Assembly: GCF_024138145.1 (NCBI RefSeq)
Contig: NZ_CP099997.1
Coordinates: 868,001 to 932,000 of the forward strand
Length of the DNA: 64,000 nt
From: Natronosalvus halobius
GTDB lineage: Archaea; Halobacteriota; Halobacteria; Halobacteriales; Natrialbaceae
Direction of reading: 5' to 3'
Shown here piece by piece: positions 51,666-60,659 of the stretch. The position numbers and the translations under genes are program-made. Numbering within the stretch: the stretch's first letter is position 1; each line of letters starts with the position of its first letter. The notes under the pieces were generated by a model. That model did no database searches, had not been told where the DNA came from, and worked only from the letters and a program-made list of their open reading frames with translations.

Positions 51666-52577
51666 ATGTCGAATCACGATCCTGGAACGGAGGATCCACT
51701 CTCGGTTCACGGCGTCGTCCCCCCGATGGTCACGGCGTTTCACGAGGACGAGTCGGTCGACTACGAGACCACGGCGGCCCACGCCCGGTTCGTCGTCGAC
51801 GGCGGCGCCCACGGCGTGTTCCCGCTCGGGACGAACGGCGAGTTTCCCCTGTTGACCGCCGAAGAACAACGGGGCGTGGTCGAAGCGGTGGTCGAGGAAA
51901 TCGACGGCGACGTGCCCGTCATCGCGGGCGTCGGCGCGCCGAGCACGCACGAGACGATCCAGCACGCGACTCACGCCGAGCGCGTCGGCGTCGACGGCCT
52001 GGTCGTCGTGACGCCGTACTACTATCCAGTCGATCACGACGCTGCCCTCCAGCACTACCGCCGGGTGGCCGAAGCGACGGATCTCCCGATCTACATCTAT
52101 CACATCCCGAGTAAAACGGGGAACGCCATCTCGCGGTCGACGCTCGACGACCTGGCAGCGATCGACGGCATCGCCGGTCTCAAGGACTCGAGCAAGGACG
52201 TCCCGTGGCTTGCTCAGTCGATCGACGCCCACCCCGAACTGACCTTCCTCTCCGGATCGGATTCGCTGCTCTTTCCAGGCCTCGAGATCGGTTGCTCGGG
52301 TATGGTTAGCGCGGTCGCGAACGTCTTTCCCGAACTCGTCGTGGATCTCTACGAGGCCTACGACGCTGGCGACGAGGACCGCGCCCGTGAACTGCAGAGC
52401 CGCGTCTACGACGTTCGAGATGCGCTCAAGACCGGCGGTGCGTACATGTCGGGCGTCAAAAGCGCGCTCCGGCTTCGTGGATTCGACGCGGGACCGCTCC
52501 GGAGTCCGCTGCGGCTGAAAGACGAGGCGAGTACGGCCGAACTCGAGGCCGAACTCGAGGCGCTGGACCTGTTGTAG
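51666..52577 (+). CDS. Dihydrodipicolinate synthase/2-keto-3-deoxygluconate aldolase family protein
   Basis: 303 aa, standard DapA/NAL length. GVVPPMVTAFHEDESVDYET, the GTNGEFPLL substrate-binding loop, catalytic Tyr145 (YIYHIPSKTG) and Schiff-base Lys173 (AGLKDSSKD) are present. GTNGEF, rather than GTTGE, and the context without lysine genes favour a sugar-acid aldolase (KDG-like) over lysine synthesis. Class I lyase, cytosolic. A tcctttatagcc box lies upstream of the ATG. Confidence 0.9.
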   Translation: MSNHDPGTEDPLSVHGVVPPMVTAFHEDESVDYETTAAHARFVVDGGAHGVFPLGTNGEFPLLTAEEQRGVVEAVVEEIDGDVPVIAGVGAPSTHETIQHATHAERVGVDGLVVVTPYYYPVDHDAALQHYRRVAEATDLPIYIYHIPSKTGNAISRSTLDDLAAIDGIAGLKDSSKDVPWLAQSIDAHPELTFLSGSDSLLFPGLEIGCSGMVSAVANVFPELVVDLYEAYDAGDEDRARELQSRVYDVRDALKTGGAYMSGVKSALRLRGFDAGPLRSPLRLKDEASTAELEAELEALDLL

Positions 52578-52711
52578 CGGACTCGTCGGCTGCCTTCGTC
52601 GTCGGCCGCCTTCGTCGTCGCCGCGTTCGCTGTCGATCGACAGAAGCGGGGAGAAGGGGACGAGGAACGCAAACCGGTGGCATTTTTTGCCGTTGCCACG
52701 GATCTCGAGGC

Positions 52712-53842
52712 ATGGAACTCACGGCCGAGCAGGAGGCGGTCAGGAACGTGGTGCACGAGTTCGCCCTCGAGGAGATCCGGCCAACGGCGCTCGAGGCCGA
52801 CCAGACGGAGACGTTCCCGGAGGACGTCTGGGACGGCCTCGCGGACATAGACCTGACGAGTCTGACGGTTCCCGAGGCGTACGGCGGGTACGACGCCGAT
52901 CCGATCACCTACGCCCTCGTCAACGAAGAGGTCGCCTACGGGATGCTGGCGATGGCGACGGCGCTCTCGGTCCACTGCCTGGCAACCTCGTGTATCGCCA
53001 CGTTCGCCGACGACGATCAGAAGGATCGCTGGCTGCCGGAGATGGCCACCGGGCGACCGGTCGGCGCCTTCGCCCTCTCGGAGCCACACGCCGGGTCGAA
53101 TCCGGCCGAGATGACGACCGAGGCCGTCAAAGACGGGAACGAGTACGTCATCAACGGCGACAAGCAATGGATTACGAACGGCCAGCGGGCGGGCGTGATC
53201 GTCCTCTTCGCGAAGACCGACCGGGACGACCCCTCGACGGTCACGCAGTTCCTGGTGCCCGCCGACGCGGACGGACTCACCGTGGGCGAGAAGGAGGACA
53301 AACTCGGGCTCAGAGCGAGCGACACGACGGGACTCCACTTCGACGACGTTCGAATCCCGGCCGAGAATCGGCTGACCGAGGAAGGACGGGGGCTCTCCGC
53401 TGCCTTCGAGATCCTGACCGGCGGCCGCATCGCCATCGCCGCCCAGTCGGTCGGGCTCGCCCAGAGCGCTCTGGACGAGGCCATCGCCTACAGCCAGGAG
53501 CGCGAACAGTTCGACAGGCCGATCGGCGATATCCAGTCGATCAGGCACAAGCTCTCGGAGATGTCGACCCGGATCGAGGCCTCGCGCCTGCTCACGCGGG
53601 AAGCGGCCCGCAAGCGAGCGGCGAACGAGGGCGACGCCGCGATGTTCGCGAACATGGCGAAGTACTTCGCCAGCGAGTCGGCGATGTTCGTCACCAACGA
53701 AGCCGTCCAGATCCACGGCGGCTACGGCTACGTGACCGAAGGCGAGGTCGAGCGCCTCTACCGGGACGCCAAAATCACCGAGATTTACGAGGGAACGACC
53801 GAGATTCAAAAGAAGATCATCGCTCGTCATCTTCTCGAGTAG
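52712..53842 (+). CDS. Acyl-CoA dehydrogenase
   Basis: 376 aa, canonical length. N-terminal helical domain (MELTAEQEAVRNVVHEFALE), FAD-binding beta domain with GAFALSEPHAGSNPAEM and KQWITNGQRAGVIVLFAKT, and the C-terminal helical domain with REQFDRPIGDIQSI and IHGGYGYVTEGEVERLYRDA. The catalytic base is Glu360 in YEGTTEIQ. Oxidises short or medium acyl-CoA. No partner is adjacent, but beta-oxidation genes occur elsewhere in the window. Confidence 0.95.
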   Translation: MELTAEQEAVRNVVHEFALEEIRPTALEADQTETFPEDVWDGLADIDLTSLTVPEAYGGYDADPITYALVNEEVAYGMLAMATALSVHCLATSCIATFADDDQKDRWLPEMATGRPVGAFALSEPHAGSNPAEMTTEAVKDGNEYVINGDKQWITNGQRAGVIVLFAKTDRDDPSTVTQFLVPADADGLTVGEKEDKLGLRASDTTGLHFDDVRIPAENRLTEEGRGLSAAFEILTGGRIAIAAQSVGLAQSALDEAIAYSQEREQFDRPIGDIQSIRHKLSEMSTRIEASRLLTREAARKRAANEGDAAMFANMAKYFASESAMFVTNEAVQIHGGYGYVTEGEVERLYRDAKITEIYEGTTEIQKKIIARHLLE

Positions 53843-53845
53843 TCC

Positions 53846-53975
53846 TCGAGTAGCCTTCGAGGCGTTCTCCGGGCATTCTTCTGTCGTTCTCCAGTGGCCG
53901 TCGAGTAACCTTCGAGGCGTTCTCTCGGCGTTCTCGAGTGCCCTTTGAGTCGTTCTCGAGTAGCCCTCGAACCCC
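53846..53975. repeat. Imperfect repeats of tcgagtagccttcgaggcgt type
   Basis: Two 24-nt near-identical copies start at 53846 and 53901 (55 nt apart), with further degenerate ttctcgagt units to 53975. Lies between the acyl-CoA dehydrogenase stop and the HAD gene. Confidence 0.8.
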
Positions 53976-54051
53976 CTCGAAACATACTTCTCGATCCTGG
54001 ACACCGGCAGCGACCGAAGCCACTATCGCCCTGACGTTCCTCTCGTCGTTC

Positions 54052-54591
54052 GTGAACGCCGACGCTTACGACGCGATCGTCTACGACCTCGACGGGACGC
54101 TGGTCGACCTCCCGGTCGACTGGGACGCCGTCACCAGCGACGTCCTCGATGTGTACCGCGCGGCGGACGTCGACCCGCCGACGTCCAGCCTATGGTCGCT
54201 GTTGGCCAGCGCGCCAGACGTCGGGCTCGCGGCTGAGGTTGAGGCGACGATCGCCGGCCACGAGCGCGAAGGGGCGCGTCGATCTACGCGACTGGCTCAC
54301 GCCGACGATCTCGAGCGGCGGGCCGAGCACGTGCCCGTCGGCGTCTGCTCGCTCAACTGCGAGGCGGCGTGTCGGATCGCCCTCGAAGAACACGCGCTCG
54401 CGTCGGCTGTCGACGCCGTGGTCGGACGGGACACCGTCGAGACGCGGAAACCACACCCGGGGCCGTTGCTCGCGGTGATCGACGGGCTCGAGTCGGTACC
54501 GTCGCGGACCCTCTTCATCGGCGACTCTCCACGCGACGAAGAGACGGCGAAACGAGCGGGCGCGAGATTCCAGTACGTCGACGGGCAGTAG
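54052..54591 (+). CDS. HAD-superfamily phosphatase
   Basis: 179 aa from GTG (VNADAYDAIVYDLDGTLVDL). Motif I YDLDGTLVD, a helical cap (DWDAVTSDVLDVYRAADVDP), motif II GVCSLNCEAACRIALEEH, then RDTVETRKPHPGPLLAVI with Lys and FIGDSPRDEETAKRAG as motif IV. Phosphoglycolate-phosphatase-like. An ATG 38 codons upstream (53938) would read through the repeats and add basic residues, so the GTG is chosen. Confidence 0.82.
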   Translation: MNADAYDAIVYDLDGTLVDLPVDWDAVTSDVLDVYRAADVDPPTSSLWSLLASAPDVGLAAEVEATIAGHEREGARRSTRLAHADDLERRAEHVPVGVCSLNCEAACRIALEEHALASAVDAVVGRDTVETRKPHPGPLLAVIDGLESVPSRTLFIGDSPRDEETAKRAGARFQYVDGQ

Positions 54592-54680
54592 ACTCTCGAG
54601 GTCGACGAACAGGTGCCCTCGAGGCGGCGGATTGCGCGGAGGGAGGTCGGCAAAATACGGACGAGAGAGGTCCCGACAGC

Positions 54681-54917
54681 CTACCGACCCTGCATCCGCT
54701 TCGCGTACGCGAAGACGGCGAGTGCTGTGAGGACCCAGACGACGGCGCCGACCCGAATGGCGAACTCGGCTCGAGCGTTCCACGTCGGCAGGTCGACAGT
54801 CGTGGACGCGAGGGCGACGAGCGGAGCGCCGACCACGATCGTCGTGACGAACGTGACCTGCATCACCCAGCCGTAGTCGACGCCCTCCGGGGAACTCGTC
54901 TCGACGCGTTGAGGCAC
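54681..54917 (-). CDS. DUF5822-like small membrane protein
   Basis: 78 aa starting MPQRVETSSPEGVDYGWVMQ. Two membrane helices (about residues 18-38 and 53-72: VTFVTTIVVGAPLVALASTT and RVGAVVWVLTALAVFAYAKR). The SPEGVDYGWVMQVTFV opening matches a haloarchaeal family I recall as DUF5822. Function unknown. Confidence 0.8.
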   Translation of the reverse strand: MPQRVETSSPEGVDYGWVMQVTFVTTIVVGAPLVALASTTVDLPTWNARAEFAIRVGAVVWVLTALAVFAYAKRMQGR

Positions 54918-55052
54918 ATCGGACGTCTCGAGTGAGCGGGCTTAACGCTACTGGCTTTGGCGTCGGTCCTTGCCCGTGAGAGTGGGCCAACGCCTTCATG
55001 TACTGGCAGAAGAGTGGTTCGTGTATGAAACAATGCTGCCGGCGGAGGACGG

Positions 55053-56759
55053 ATGACTGACCTCCGTTCCGTCTTCGTCGGGGCATTGCTCGTCGCAGCG
55101 GTACTCTCGATCGGGGTCGCTGTCTACGCCCTTCGGAATCGGCGCAATCGTCAGGATCGACTGACGACAGTTCTGGCAGTCATGATGGCGGTCACCTGTG
55201 CCTGGAGCGTCGGGTCGCTGGGCGCGCACCTGAGTGCCAGTGCGACGGCGACGTGGTTCTGGTTCGGACTGATCAACGTCGCGACGTTCGCGTTGCCCGT
55301 CTCCTGGATCGTCTTCGCTGCCCACTACGCGAACTACGACCGACACGTCACTCGACGAACGATCGGACTGTTGGCCGTCGTTCCCGCCCTCACGTTTCTC
55401 ACGATGGTGACGAACGGGTTTCACGGCTGGTTCCTGGCCGACGCCAGATTCGTCAGCGAACGCGCACTCATCGCCTACACGACCGGCTGGGTGTACGATC
55501 TCCACCTGATTTACGCCTACATTCTGATTCTCGCCGGCATAGCGCTGATCGGACACGTCGCGTACACCTCCCGTCGCGTGTATCGAAAACAGGCGATTGC
55601 GATCGCCGCCGCCGTCGTCGTCCCTCTCCTCGCGAACGTCCATTACGTCCGAATGGGCGGACCCGAATCGGTCAACTGGACGCCCGTCGCGTTCGCAATT
55701 ACCGGCGTCGCCATCGCCGCGGCCATCTTCCGCTATCGGTTGCTCGAGATCGTGCCGGTCGCCCGGGAATCCGTCGTCGAGACGATGCGCGACGGCGTAA
55801 TCGTGCTCGACGAACAGAGGCGCATCGTCGACGTGAACGCGACGGCCGAACGCATGCTCGAGGGGCCCAACCCCGGCGCAGACCTCATCGGCGCGTCTGC
55901 CAAGCAAGTCCGACTCGGCACCGAAACCGTCGAATCGATCGTCGAGACCGGCCGTGACGAACTCGCCATCGAACGGGCGGGAACCACGCAGCACGTGGCC
56001 ATTCGAAGCGAGCCGATCACGACCGGGTCGGACGCCACGCTCGTGATGATCCAGGACGAGACCTACCGACGGGAACACGAACGCGAACTCGAGCGAACGA
56101 ACGCTCGCCTGGACGAGTTCGCGAGCGTCGTCAGTCACGACCTCCGGAATCCGCTGAACATCGCGGCCGGGTATCTCGACATGCTCGAGACGTCCGTCGA
56201 CGAGGACGAACGGGAGACCCTCGACGTTATTCGCACGCAACACGACCGAATGCAGGCGATTATTGACGACGCGCTGACCCTGGCGCGGGAGGGATCGGCC
56301 GTCGACGAGACCGAGACGCTGTCGCTCGAGGCCGTCGCCCGCGAAGCCTGGGACGGTGTCGACACGGGTGCGGCGACGCTGACGGTGGTCGACGATCGGT
56401 CGCTCGAAGCAGACCGTAACCGGTTGCTTCGAGCCCTCGAGAACCTTTTTCGGAACTGTGTAGAACACGCCGGACCGACGGTATCGGTCGCGGTTGGCTC
56501 GAGCGACGAGGGCTTCTACGTCGTCGACGACGGACCCGGAATTCCGCCGGACGAACGCGAACGCGTGTTCGATTCGGGCTATTCGACCGGGACAGATGGA
56601 ACGGGCTTCGGACTCTCGATCGTCACCCAGATCGCCGATGCACACGGCTGGACCGTCGAATGTAGCGAACGCGGACGAAACAGGGACGGCGCCTGCTTCG
56701 AATTTTCGCTTCGTAACTCGACCGACCGTCTCGGACCCGCTCTGGCCCAGAAACAGTGA
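55053..56759 (+). CDS. Membrane sensor histidine kinase (7TM-PAS-HisKA-HATPase)
   Basis: 568 aa. Seven membrane segments (about residues 6-26, 38-58, 70-90, 103-120, 150-170, 180-200, 210-227) form an N-terminal 7TM receptor-like module. A PAS-like domain (235-335; VVETMRDGVIVLDEQRRIVD) follows, then HisKA with His362 (SHDLRNPLNI) and an ATPase with Asn468 (ENLFRNCVEH), G1 DDGPGIP (492-498) and G2 GTGFGLSI (516-523). Signal unknown. The panB promoter begins right at its stop. Confidence 0.93.
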   Translation: MTDLRSVFVGALLVAAVLSIGVAVYALRNRRNRQDRLTTVLAVMMAVTCAWSVGSLGAHLSASATATWFWFGLINVATFALPVSWIVFAAHYANYDRHVTRRTIGLLAVVPALTFLTMVTNGFHGWFLADARFVSERALIAYTTGWVYDLHLIYAYILILAGIALIGHVAYTSRRVYRKQAIAIAAAVVVPLLANVHYVRMGGPESVNWTPVAFAITGVAIAAAIFRYRLLEIVPVARESVVETMRDGVIVLDEQRRIVDVNATAERMLEGPNPGADLIGASAKQVRLGTETVESIVETGRDELAIERAGTTQHVAIRSEPITTGSDATLVMIQDETYRREHERELERTNARLDEFASVVSHDLRNPLNIAAGYLDMLETSVDEDERETLDVIRTQHDRMQAIIDDALTLAREGSAVDETETLSLEAVAREAWDGVDTGAATLTVVDDRSLEADRNRLLRALENLFRNCVEHAGPTVSVAVGSSDEGFYVVDDGPGIPPDERERVFDSGYSTGTDGTGFGLSIVTQIADAHGWTVECSERGRNRDGACFEFSLRNSTDRLGPALAQKQ

Positions 56760-56790
56760 CGTTTACTCGCTCGAGCGCGACTGTCGTGGT

Positions 56791-57603
56791 ATGCCAACGG
56801 TTCGTGACGTTCGCGAGAAAGCCGGAACGGAACCGATCACGATGCTCACCGCCTACGACGCGCCCACCGCCCGCATCGTCGACCGGGCCGGCGTCGACGT
56901 GATTCTCGTCGGCGACAGCGTCGGCAACACGACCCTCGGGTACGAGACGACGCTCCCGGTAAGTGTCGACCAGACGGCAAGCCACGTCGGCGCCGTCTCT
57001 CGTGCGACCGAGGACGCCCTCGTCGTCGCCGACATGCCATTTCTCTCCTTCGGCGTCGACGAGAAAGAGAGCCTCGAAAACGCCGGACGTATGCTCAAAG
57101 AAGAGGGGGCCGAAGCGGTCAAACTCGAGTCTGGGCCACACACCGTCGACCTCACCGAGAAGATGGTCCAACTCGGCATCCCGGTGATGGCCCACCTCGG
57201 ACTGACCCCCCAACACGTCAACCAGTACGGTGGTTTCCCCCGCCAGGGAACTAACGAGGAGTCCGCCCGAAAGATCGTCGACCTGGCCCAGGCCCACGAG
57301 GACGCCGGCGCGTTCTCGCTCGTCCTGGAGCACGTTCCCTCGAACGTCGCGGCACAGGTCACGGAGGCAATCGACATTCCGACGATCGGTATCGGCGCGG
57401 GCCCGGATTGCGACGGACAGGTTCTCGTGTTCCACGACGCGGTGGGACTCAGCGAGTGGAGCCCCTCGTTCTCGAAGCAGTTCGGGAACGTCCGCGAGGA
57501 GATGGAATCGGCCGTCGAGGGCTACATCGAAGCCGTCGAGGATGAGGCGTTCCCCGCGGAGGAACACAGCTACGAGCAGTCAGATCTGGATCGGATCTAC
57601 TGA
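56791..57603 (+). CDS. panB: 3-methyl-2-oxobutanoate hydroxymethyltransferase
   Basis: 270 aa starting MPTVRDVREKAGTEPITMLT. PanB motifs: MLTAYDAPTARIVDRAGVDV, ILVGDSVGNTTLGYETTLPV (metal-binding Asp), VVADMPFLSFGVDEKES, EGAEAVKLESGPHTVDLTEK, GIPVMAHLGLTPQHVNQYGG and IGIGAGPDCDGQVLVFHD. First step of pantothenate and CoA synthesis from 2-ketoisovalerate. A gtttactc box at 56761-56768 sits 23-30 nt before the ATG. Neighbouring LeuA/CimA-type gene also draws on branched-chain keto acids. Confidence 0.95.
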   Translation: MPTVRDVREKAGTEPITMLTAYDAPTARIVDRAGVDVILVGDSVGNTTLGYETTLPVSVDQTASHVGAVSRATEDALVVADMPFLSFGVDEKESLENAGRMLKEEGAEAVKLESGPHTVDLTEKMVQLGIPVMAHLGLTPQHVNQYGGFPRQGTNEESARKIVDLAQAHEDAGAFSLVLEHVPSNVAAQVTEAIDIPTIGIGAGPDCDGQVLVFHDAVGLSEWSPSFSKQFGNVREEMESAVEGYIEAVEDEAFPAEEHSYEQSDLDRIY

Positions 57604-57657
57604 GGTCGCCCCGCAGGGACGTCCGAGTAGCGCGATCGGACGGTTTCGTCCTCACCC

Positions 57658-59184
57658 TCAGTCGTCGGCTGACGCAACGACCTGCCGGTCATCTTCGTCC
57701 TCGAGCAACCGGTCGAGCGCGTCGACCATCGCCTCGACGCTGGCGCGGGTGATGTCGGCCTCGCTCCGGGCGACCGTCACGCTGCGGTCGTCTCGAGCCA
57801 TCGTGACCTCGACGGTGACGACCGCATCCGTGCCTCCGGTGACGGCGTCGACGTGGTAGGCCTCCAGATCGGCGTCCGCAGCGGATCCGATCGCCTCGCG
57901 GACGGCGGAGACGGCGGCGTCGACGGGACCCGACCCGGTCCCCGAAGCAATGCGCTCCTCGCCAGCGACGGAGAGTCGAACGCTCGCCGTTGGCACCTCG
58001 CCGCCGCTGGTCGCGTTCAGGTCGAGCAGTTCGACCGTCCGATCGCGGTCGGCGCCGGTGACGTCCTCGGCGATCGTGAGGAGGTCGGCGTCGGTCACTC
58101 GTCGGCCGCGGTCGCCGAGTTCGGTCACTCGGGTGGCGATGGTCCCGACCTGCTCGTCGGTCGCGTCGACGCCGTGTTCCTCGAGCGCGGCCCTGACGCC
58201 GGCCCGGCCGGTGTGCTTACCGAGCGCCAATCGACGTTCCCGTCCGACGGTCTCGGGCGGGTAGGGCTCGTACATCCTGTCGTCCTTCAGGGTACCGTCG
58301 GTGTGAATGCCGCTCTCGTGGGTGAACGCGTTCTGCCCGACGACGGCCTTATTGGGCGCCAGTTCGACCCCCGTCGCCCTGGCGACTCGCTGGGCGAGGT
58401 CGTAGAGTTCGCTCAGTTCGATCGTCTCGACGTCGTAGACGTGCTCGAGCGCGATGGCAACCTCCTCGAGGGCGACGTTTCCGGCACGTTCGCCGAGCCC
58501 GTTGACGGTACAGTGAACCAGGTCAGCGCCCGCGGAGACGGCGGCGAGGGCATTGGTCACGCCTAGCCCGAGGTCGTCGTGCGTGTGGGCGCTGACTGGG
58601 CCGAGTTCGGCCAGTCGGGAGACCGCCTCTGCCGTCCGCTCCGGACCCGTGTGCCCGACGGTGTCGGCGAAGCAGGTCCGGTCGGCGCCCGCCTCGAGGG
58701 CGGTCGCCATCAGGGTCTCGAGATAGTCGAGATCGGCTCGCGAGCCGTCCTCGCCGATCACTTCGACCCAGAGGCCGTGATCCGCAGCGTAGCCGACCAG
58801 GTCGGCGGTCGTTTCGAGGACATCCTCACGGGTGCTGCCGACTTTCCCCTCGACGTGGCGGTCACTCGCGGGTACGACGAGGTGGACGCCGTCGACGTCG
58901 CACTCCAGGGCGAGGTCGATATCGTTCCTGACGCCACGGCAGAAGCTCGTCACGCGAGCCTCGAGGTCGAGGTCGGTCACGCGGGAGATGGCTTTCCGCT
59001 CGCCTGCACCAGTACACGCGCTCCCGGCCTCGATGACGGCGACGCCGGCGCGCTCGAGGGCGCGAGCAATATCGACTTTCTCGTCCGGCGAGAGCGAGAC
59101 GCCGGGGGCCTGTTCGCCGTCTCGGAGGGTCGTATCCAGCAGTTCGACGGACGTGTCAGTAAGCGGGGTAGGTGGGCGGGTCAT
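57658..59184 (-). CDS. 2-isopropylmalate synthase/(R)-citramalate synthase family protein
   Basis: 508 aa. HMGL-like barrel: LLDTTLRDGEQAPGVSLSPD (active-site Arg21-Asp22), VSAHTHDDLGLGVTNALAAV (metal His pair), and VNGLGERAGNVALEEVAIAL. A LeuA-type regulatory domain (about 385-500; VELLDLNATSGGEVPTASVR) follows, so it is probably feedback controlled by Leu or Ile. I lean towards citramalate synthase (CimA, isoleucine pathway) because this form, standing apart from leuBCD, is annotated so in other haloarchaea; 2-isopropylmalate synthase is not excluded. Convergent with panB. Confidence 0.88.
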   Translation of the reverse strand: MTRPPTPLTDTSVELLDTTLRDGEQAPGVSLSPDEKVDIARALERAGVAVIEAGSACTGAGERKAISRVTDLDLEARVTSFCRGVRNDIDLALECDVDGVHLVVPASDRHVEGKVGSTREDVLETTADLVGYAADHGLWVEVIGEDGSRADLDYLETLMATALEAGADRTCFADTVGHTGPERTAEAVSRLAELGPVSAHTHDDLGLGVTNALAAVSAGADLVHCTVNGLGERAGNVALEEVAIALEHVYDVETIELSELYDLAQRVARATGVELAPNKAVVGQNAFTHESGIHTDGTLKDDRMYEPYPPETVGRERRLALGKHTGRAGVRAALEEHGVDATDEQVGTIATRVTELGDRGRRVTDADLLTIAEDVTGADRDRTVELLDLNATSGGEVPTASVRLSVAGEERIASGTGSGPVDAAVSAVREAIGSAADADLEAYHVDAVTGGTDAVVTVEVTMARDDRSVTVARSEADITRASVEAMVDALDRLLEDEDDRQVVASADD

Positions 59185-59368
59185 AGGATCGGTGGAAAAG
59201 TCGTTATCGGCGAATTTCGCGGCCAGCCGGGTCGCCCCGACTTCCTCTATCCTCTGACGATGAGAACGAGTCTCGTGTCATTGTATCTCAACCGTGGCTC
59301 CGTCGGTGGTTAAAGGCGCCGGTCACGGCACTACCTGCCACGCGACGGAGATGGCCTGACAGGACAGC

Positions 59369-59716
59369 TCAAGTTTCGAGAAGCAGTTTTTCACCGGGTT
59401 CGACCGCTTCGGCGGCGCCCGCCGGTAACTCGAGGATGAGGTCGGCCCGTGCTCGGGCGAATCCCCGCCAGGGTCGGAGGGTTTCCACCCGCTGGACGAC
59501 GCCGTCCGCGACCCAGATCACGTCGAGCGGGACGAACACGAACAGCATGTGAATGTCGCGGGTTTTCGCCCGGTCGAATCGAAAGGCGAGCGCGTAGTCG
59601 TCGGGGAGCGAGCGACGAAACATCAGCCCGCGAGTCTGCTCCAGGAGGGAGTCGGCGGTGTCGACGGTCGTCGCGAGCGTCCGCGCCGCACCGTCGGGGT
59701 CGTACACGACTGTCAC
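59369..59716 (-). CDS. DUF192 family protein
   Basis: 115 aa from GTG (VTVVYDPDGAARTLATTVDT). DUF192 hallmarks: ADSLLEQTRGLMFRRSLPDD, DIHMLFVFVPLDVIWVADGV, ARARADLILELPAGAAEAVE. The GTG start is chosen because a TATA-like ccttttac lies 23-30 nt upstream on the minus strand, and because the family begins at this point; longer frames would overlap the divergent gene. Small beta-rich protein of unknown function. Confidence 0.85.
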   Translation of the reverse strand: MTVVYDPDGAARTLATTVDTADSLLEQTRGLMFRRSLPDDYALAFRFDRAKTRDIHMLFVFVPLDVIWVADGVVQRVETLRPWRGFARARADLILELPAGAAEAVEPGEKLLLET

Positions 59717-59738
59717 GGCCTCGAGTGGCGGCGGCAAG

Positions 59739-59746
59739 GTAAAAGG
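59739..59746 (-). promoter_or_regulatory. TATA-like box of the DUF192 gene
   Basis: Minus-strand ccttttac, 23-30 nt before the GTG at 59716. It decides the start of that gene. Confidence 0.5.
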
Positions 59747-59809
59747 CGTATCGACACCGAGGGCGGGCACAGACCACAGATTCAACTTCGCTCGAACGTA
59801 CACAGTGGT

Positions 59810-60418
59810 ATGGAGAAGACGCCACGGGGAACGTCGGTCGGTGTCGACGATCCCTACGCGTTCGCCGGCGTCTGCGATCACCTCACCAGCGACGGGAAGT
59901 GCCGGTACGCCTTCGATCACTACCAGCACGACCCCGAGTTCGCCCGCGAGCGAGCCGCGGCGAACTACGCGTGCGTAGTCGCCAACGCGGACGGCGACTG
60001 TTCCGGGTGTCGCGATGCGAACGAGTCGATGTCGGATAAGAACGAACTCTCCCCCTGGGCCACATGCCCCCACTTCCGGTCCCGGACGACCGAACGCGAG
60101 TGCGCTCGCTGTGGCCTCGAGGAACACCGACTCGGCCAGGTCCCCGACGAGTCGACCATCTCCGGCGAGCGCCCACTACTCGAGGAACACCACCTGTCCT
60201 ACGCTCGAGATGGCGAGGCCGTCGGCCACGAGATCACGATCTACCTCTGTCGGTGGTGTCACGCGAAAGTGCACAACTCGTGGGCACGGATAACCGACGA
60301 TGTCGCTCCCGATCCGGAGGCACTCGCCGAGCGTGAGGGCCGTCGGTCGCTCGAGCAGTCCGAACTCGGGTTTGAGACCGCCGCTGATCGGGCAGGTCGG
60401 TCGCACGAAGAGCGCTAG
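59810..60418 (+). CDS. Cys/His-rich haloarchaeal protein with HNH-like motif (DUF7097-like)
   Basis: 202 aa starting MEKTPRGTSVGVDDPYAFAG. The first 105 residues carry many possible zinc ligands (Cys22, His24, Cys31, Cys55, Cys64, Cys67, Cys86, His88, Cys98, Cys101). Residues 120-160 read RPLLEEHHLSYARD, then ITIYLCRWCHAKVHNSW, with His127, His128, Cys147, Cys150, His151 and His155: the H...CxxCH...H layout of an HNH (beta-beta-alpha metal) fold. I recall the family as haloarchaeal DUF7097. Nuclease activity is inference; a purely structural zinc protein is possible. Divergent from DUF192. Confidence 0.78.
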   Translation: MEKTPRGTSVGVDDPYAFAGVCDHLTSDGKCRYAFDHYQHDPEFARERAAANYACVVANADGDCSGCRDANESMSDKNELSPWATCPHFRSRTTERECARCGLEEHRLGQVPDESTISGERPLLEEHHLSYARDGEAVGHEITIYLCRWCHAKVHNSWARITDDVAPDPEALAEREGRRSLEQSELGFETAADRAGRSHEER

Positions 60419-60493
60419 AATTCTATAATTGGTCGCCGACCGTGACCCACTGCCGGAGTAACGGTTTTCCCCTTTCGCGTGCCATAGTGTGGT

Positions 60494-60628
60494 ATGGTGG
60501 TCACTACCCAGCGTGACGACGCCACCTGGTACGAGTGTGAGGAGTGCGGCCTGTTGTTCGACCTCGAAGGCGACGCCGAAGAACACGAACGCCACTGTGA
60601 CGCCGAAGGCCCGTCGTACATCCAGTGA
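60494..60628 (+). CDS. DUF7128-like zinc finger microprotein
   Basis: 44 aa: MVVTTQRDDATWYECEECGL, then LFDLEGDAEEHERHCDAEGP and SYIQ. Zinc ligands Cys15, Cys18, His31 and either His34 or Cys35 form a C2HC-like finger. I recall it as a conserved haloarchaeal family (DUF7128). Lies 75 nt downstream of the HNH-like gene on the same strand. Role unknown. Confidence 0.85.
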   Translation: MVVTTQRDDATWYECEECGLLFDLEGDAEEHERHCDAEGPSYIQ

Positions 60629-60659
60629 CCTCACTCGCGGCCAGCGGCGACTCCGTCGC

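Noticed and set aside
52406-54004. Long open frame on the minus strand (532 codons) opposite the acyl-CoA dehydrogenase
   Set aside because: The plus strand encodes a complete, motif-bearing acyl-CoA dehydrogenase; the antisense frame is Arg/Gly-rich without any family signature, a common artefact of GC-rich codon bias.
54996-56645. 549-codon minus-strand open frame opposite the 7TM kinase
   Set aside because: The kinase on the plus strand has all histidine-kinase boxes; the antisense product has no recognisable domain.
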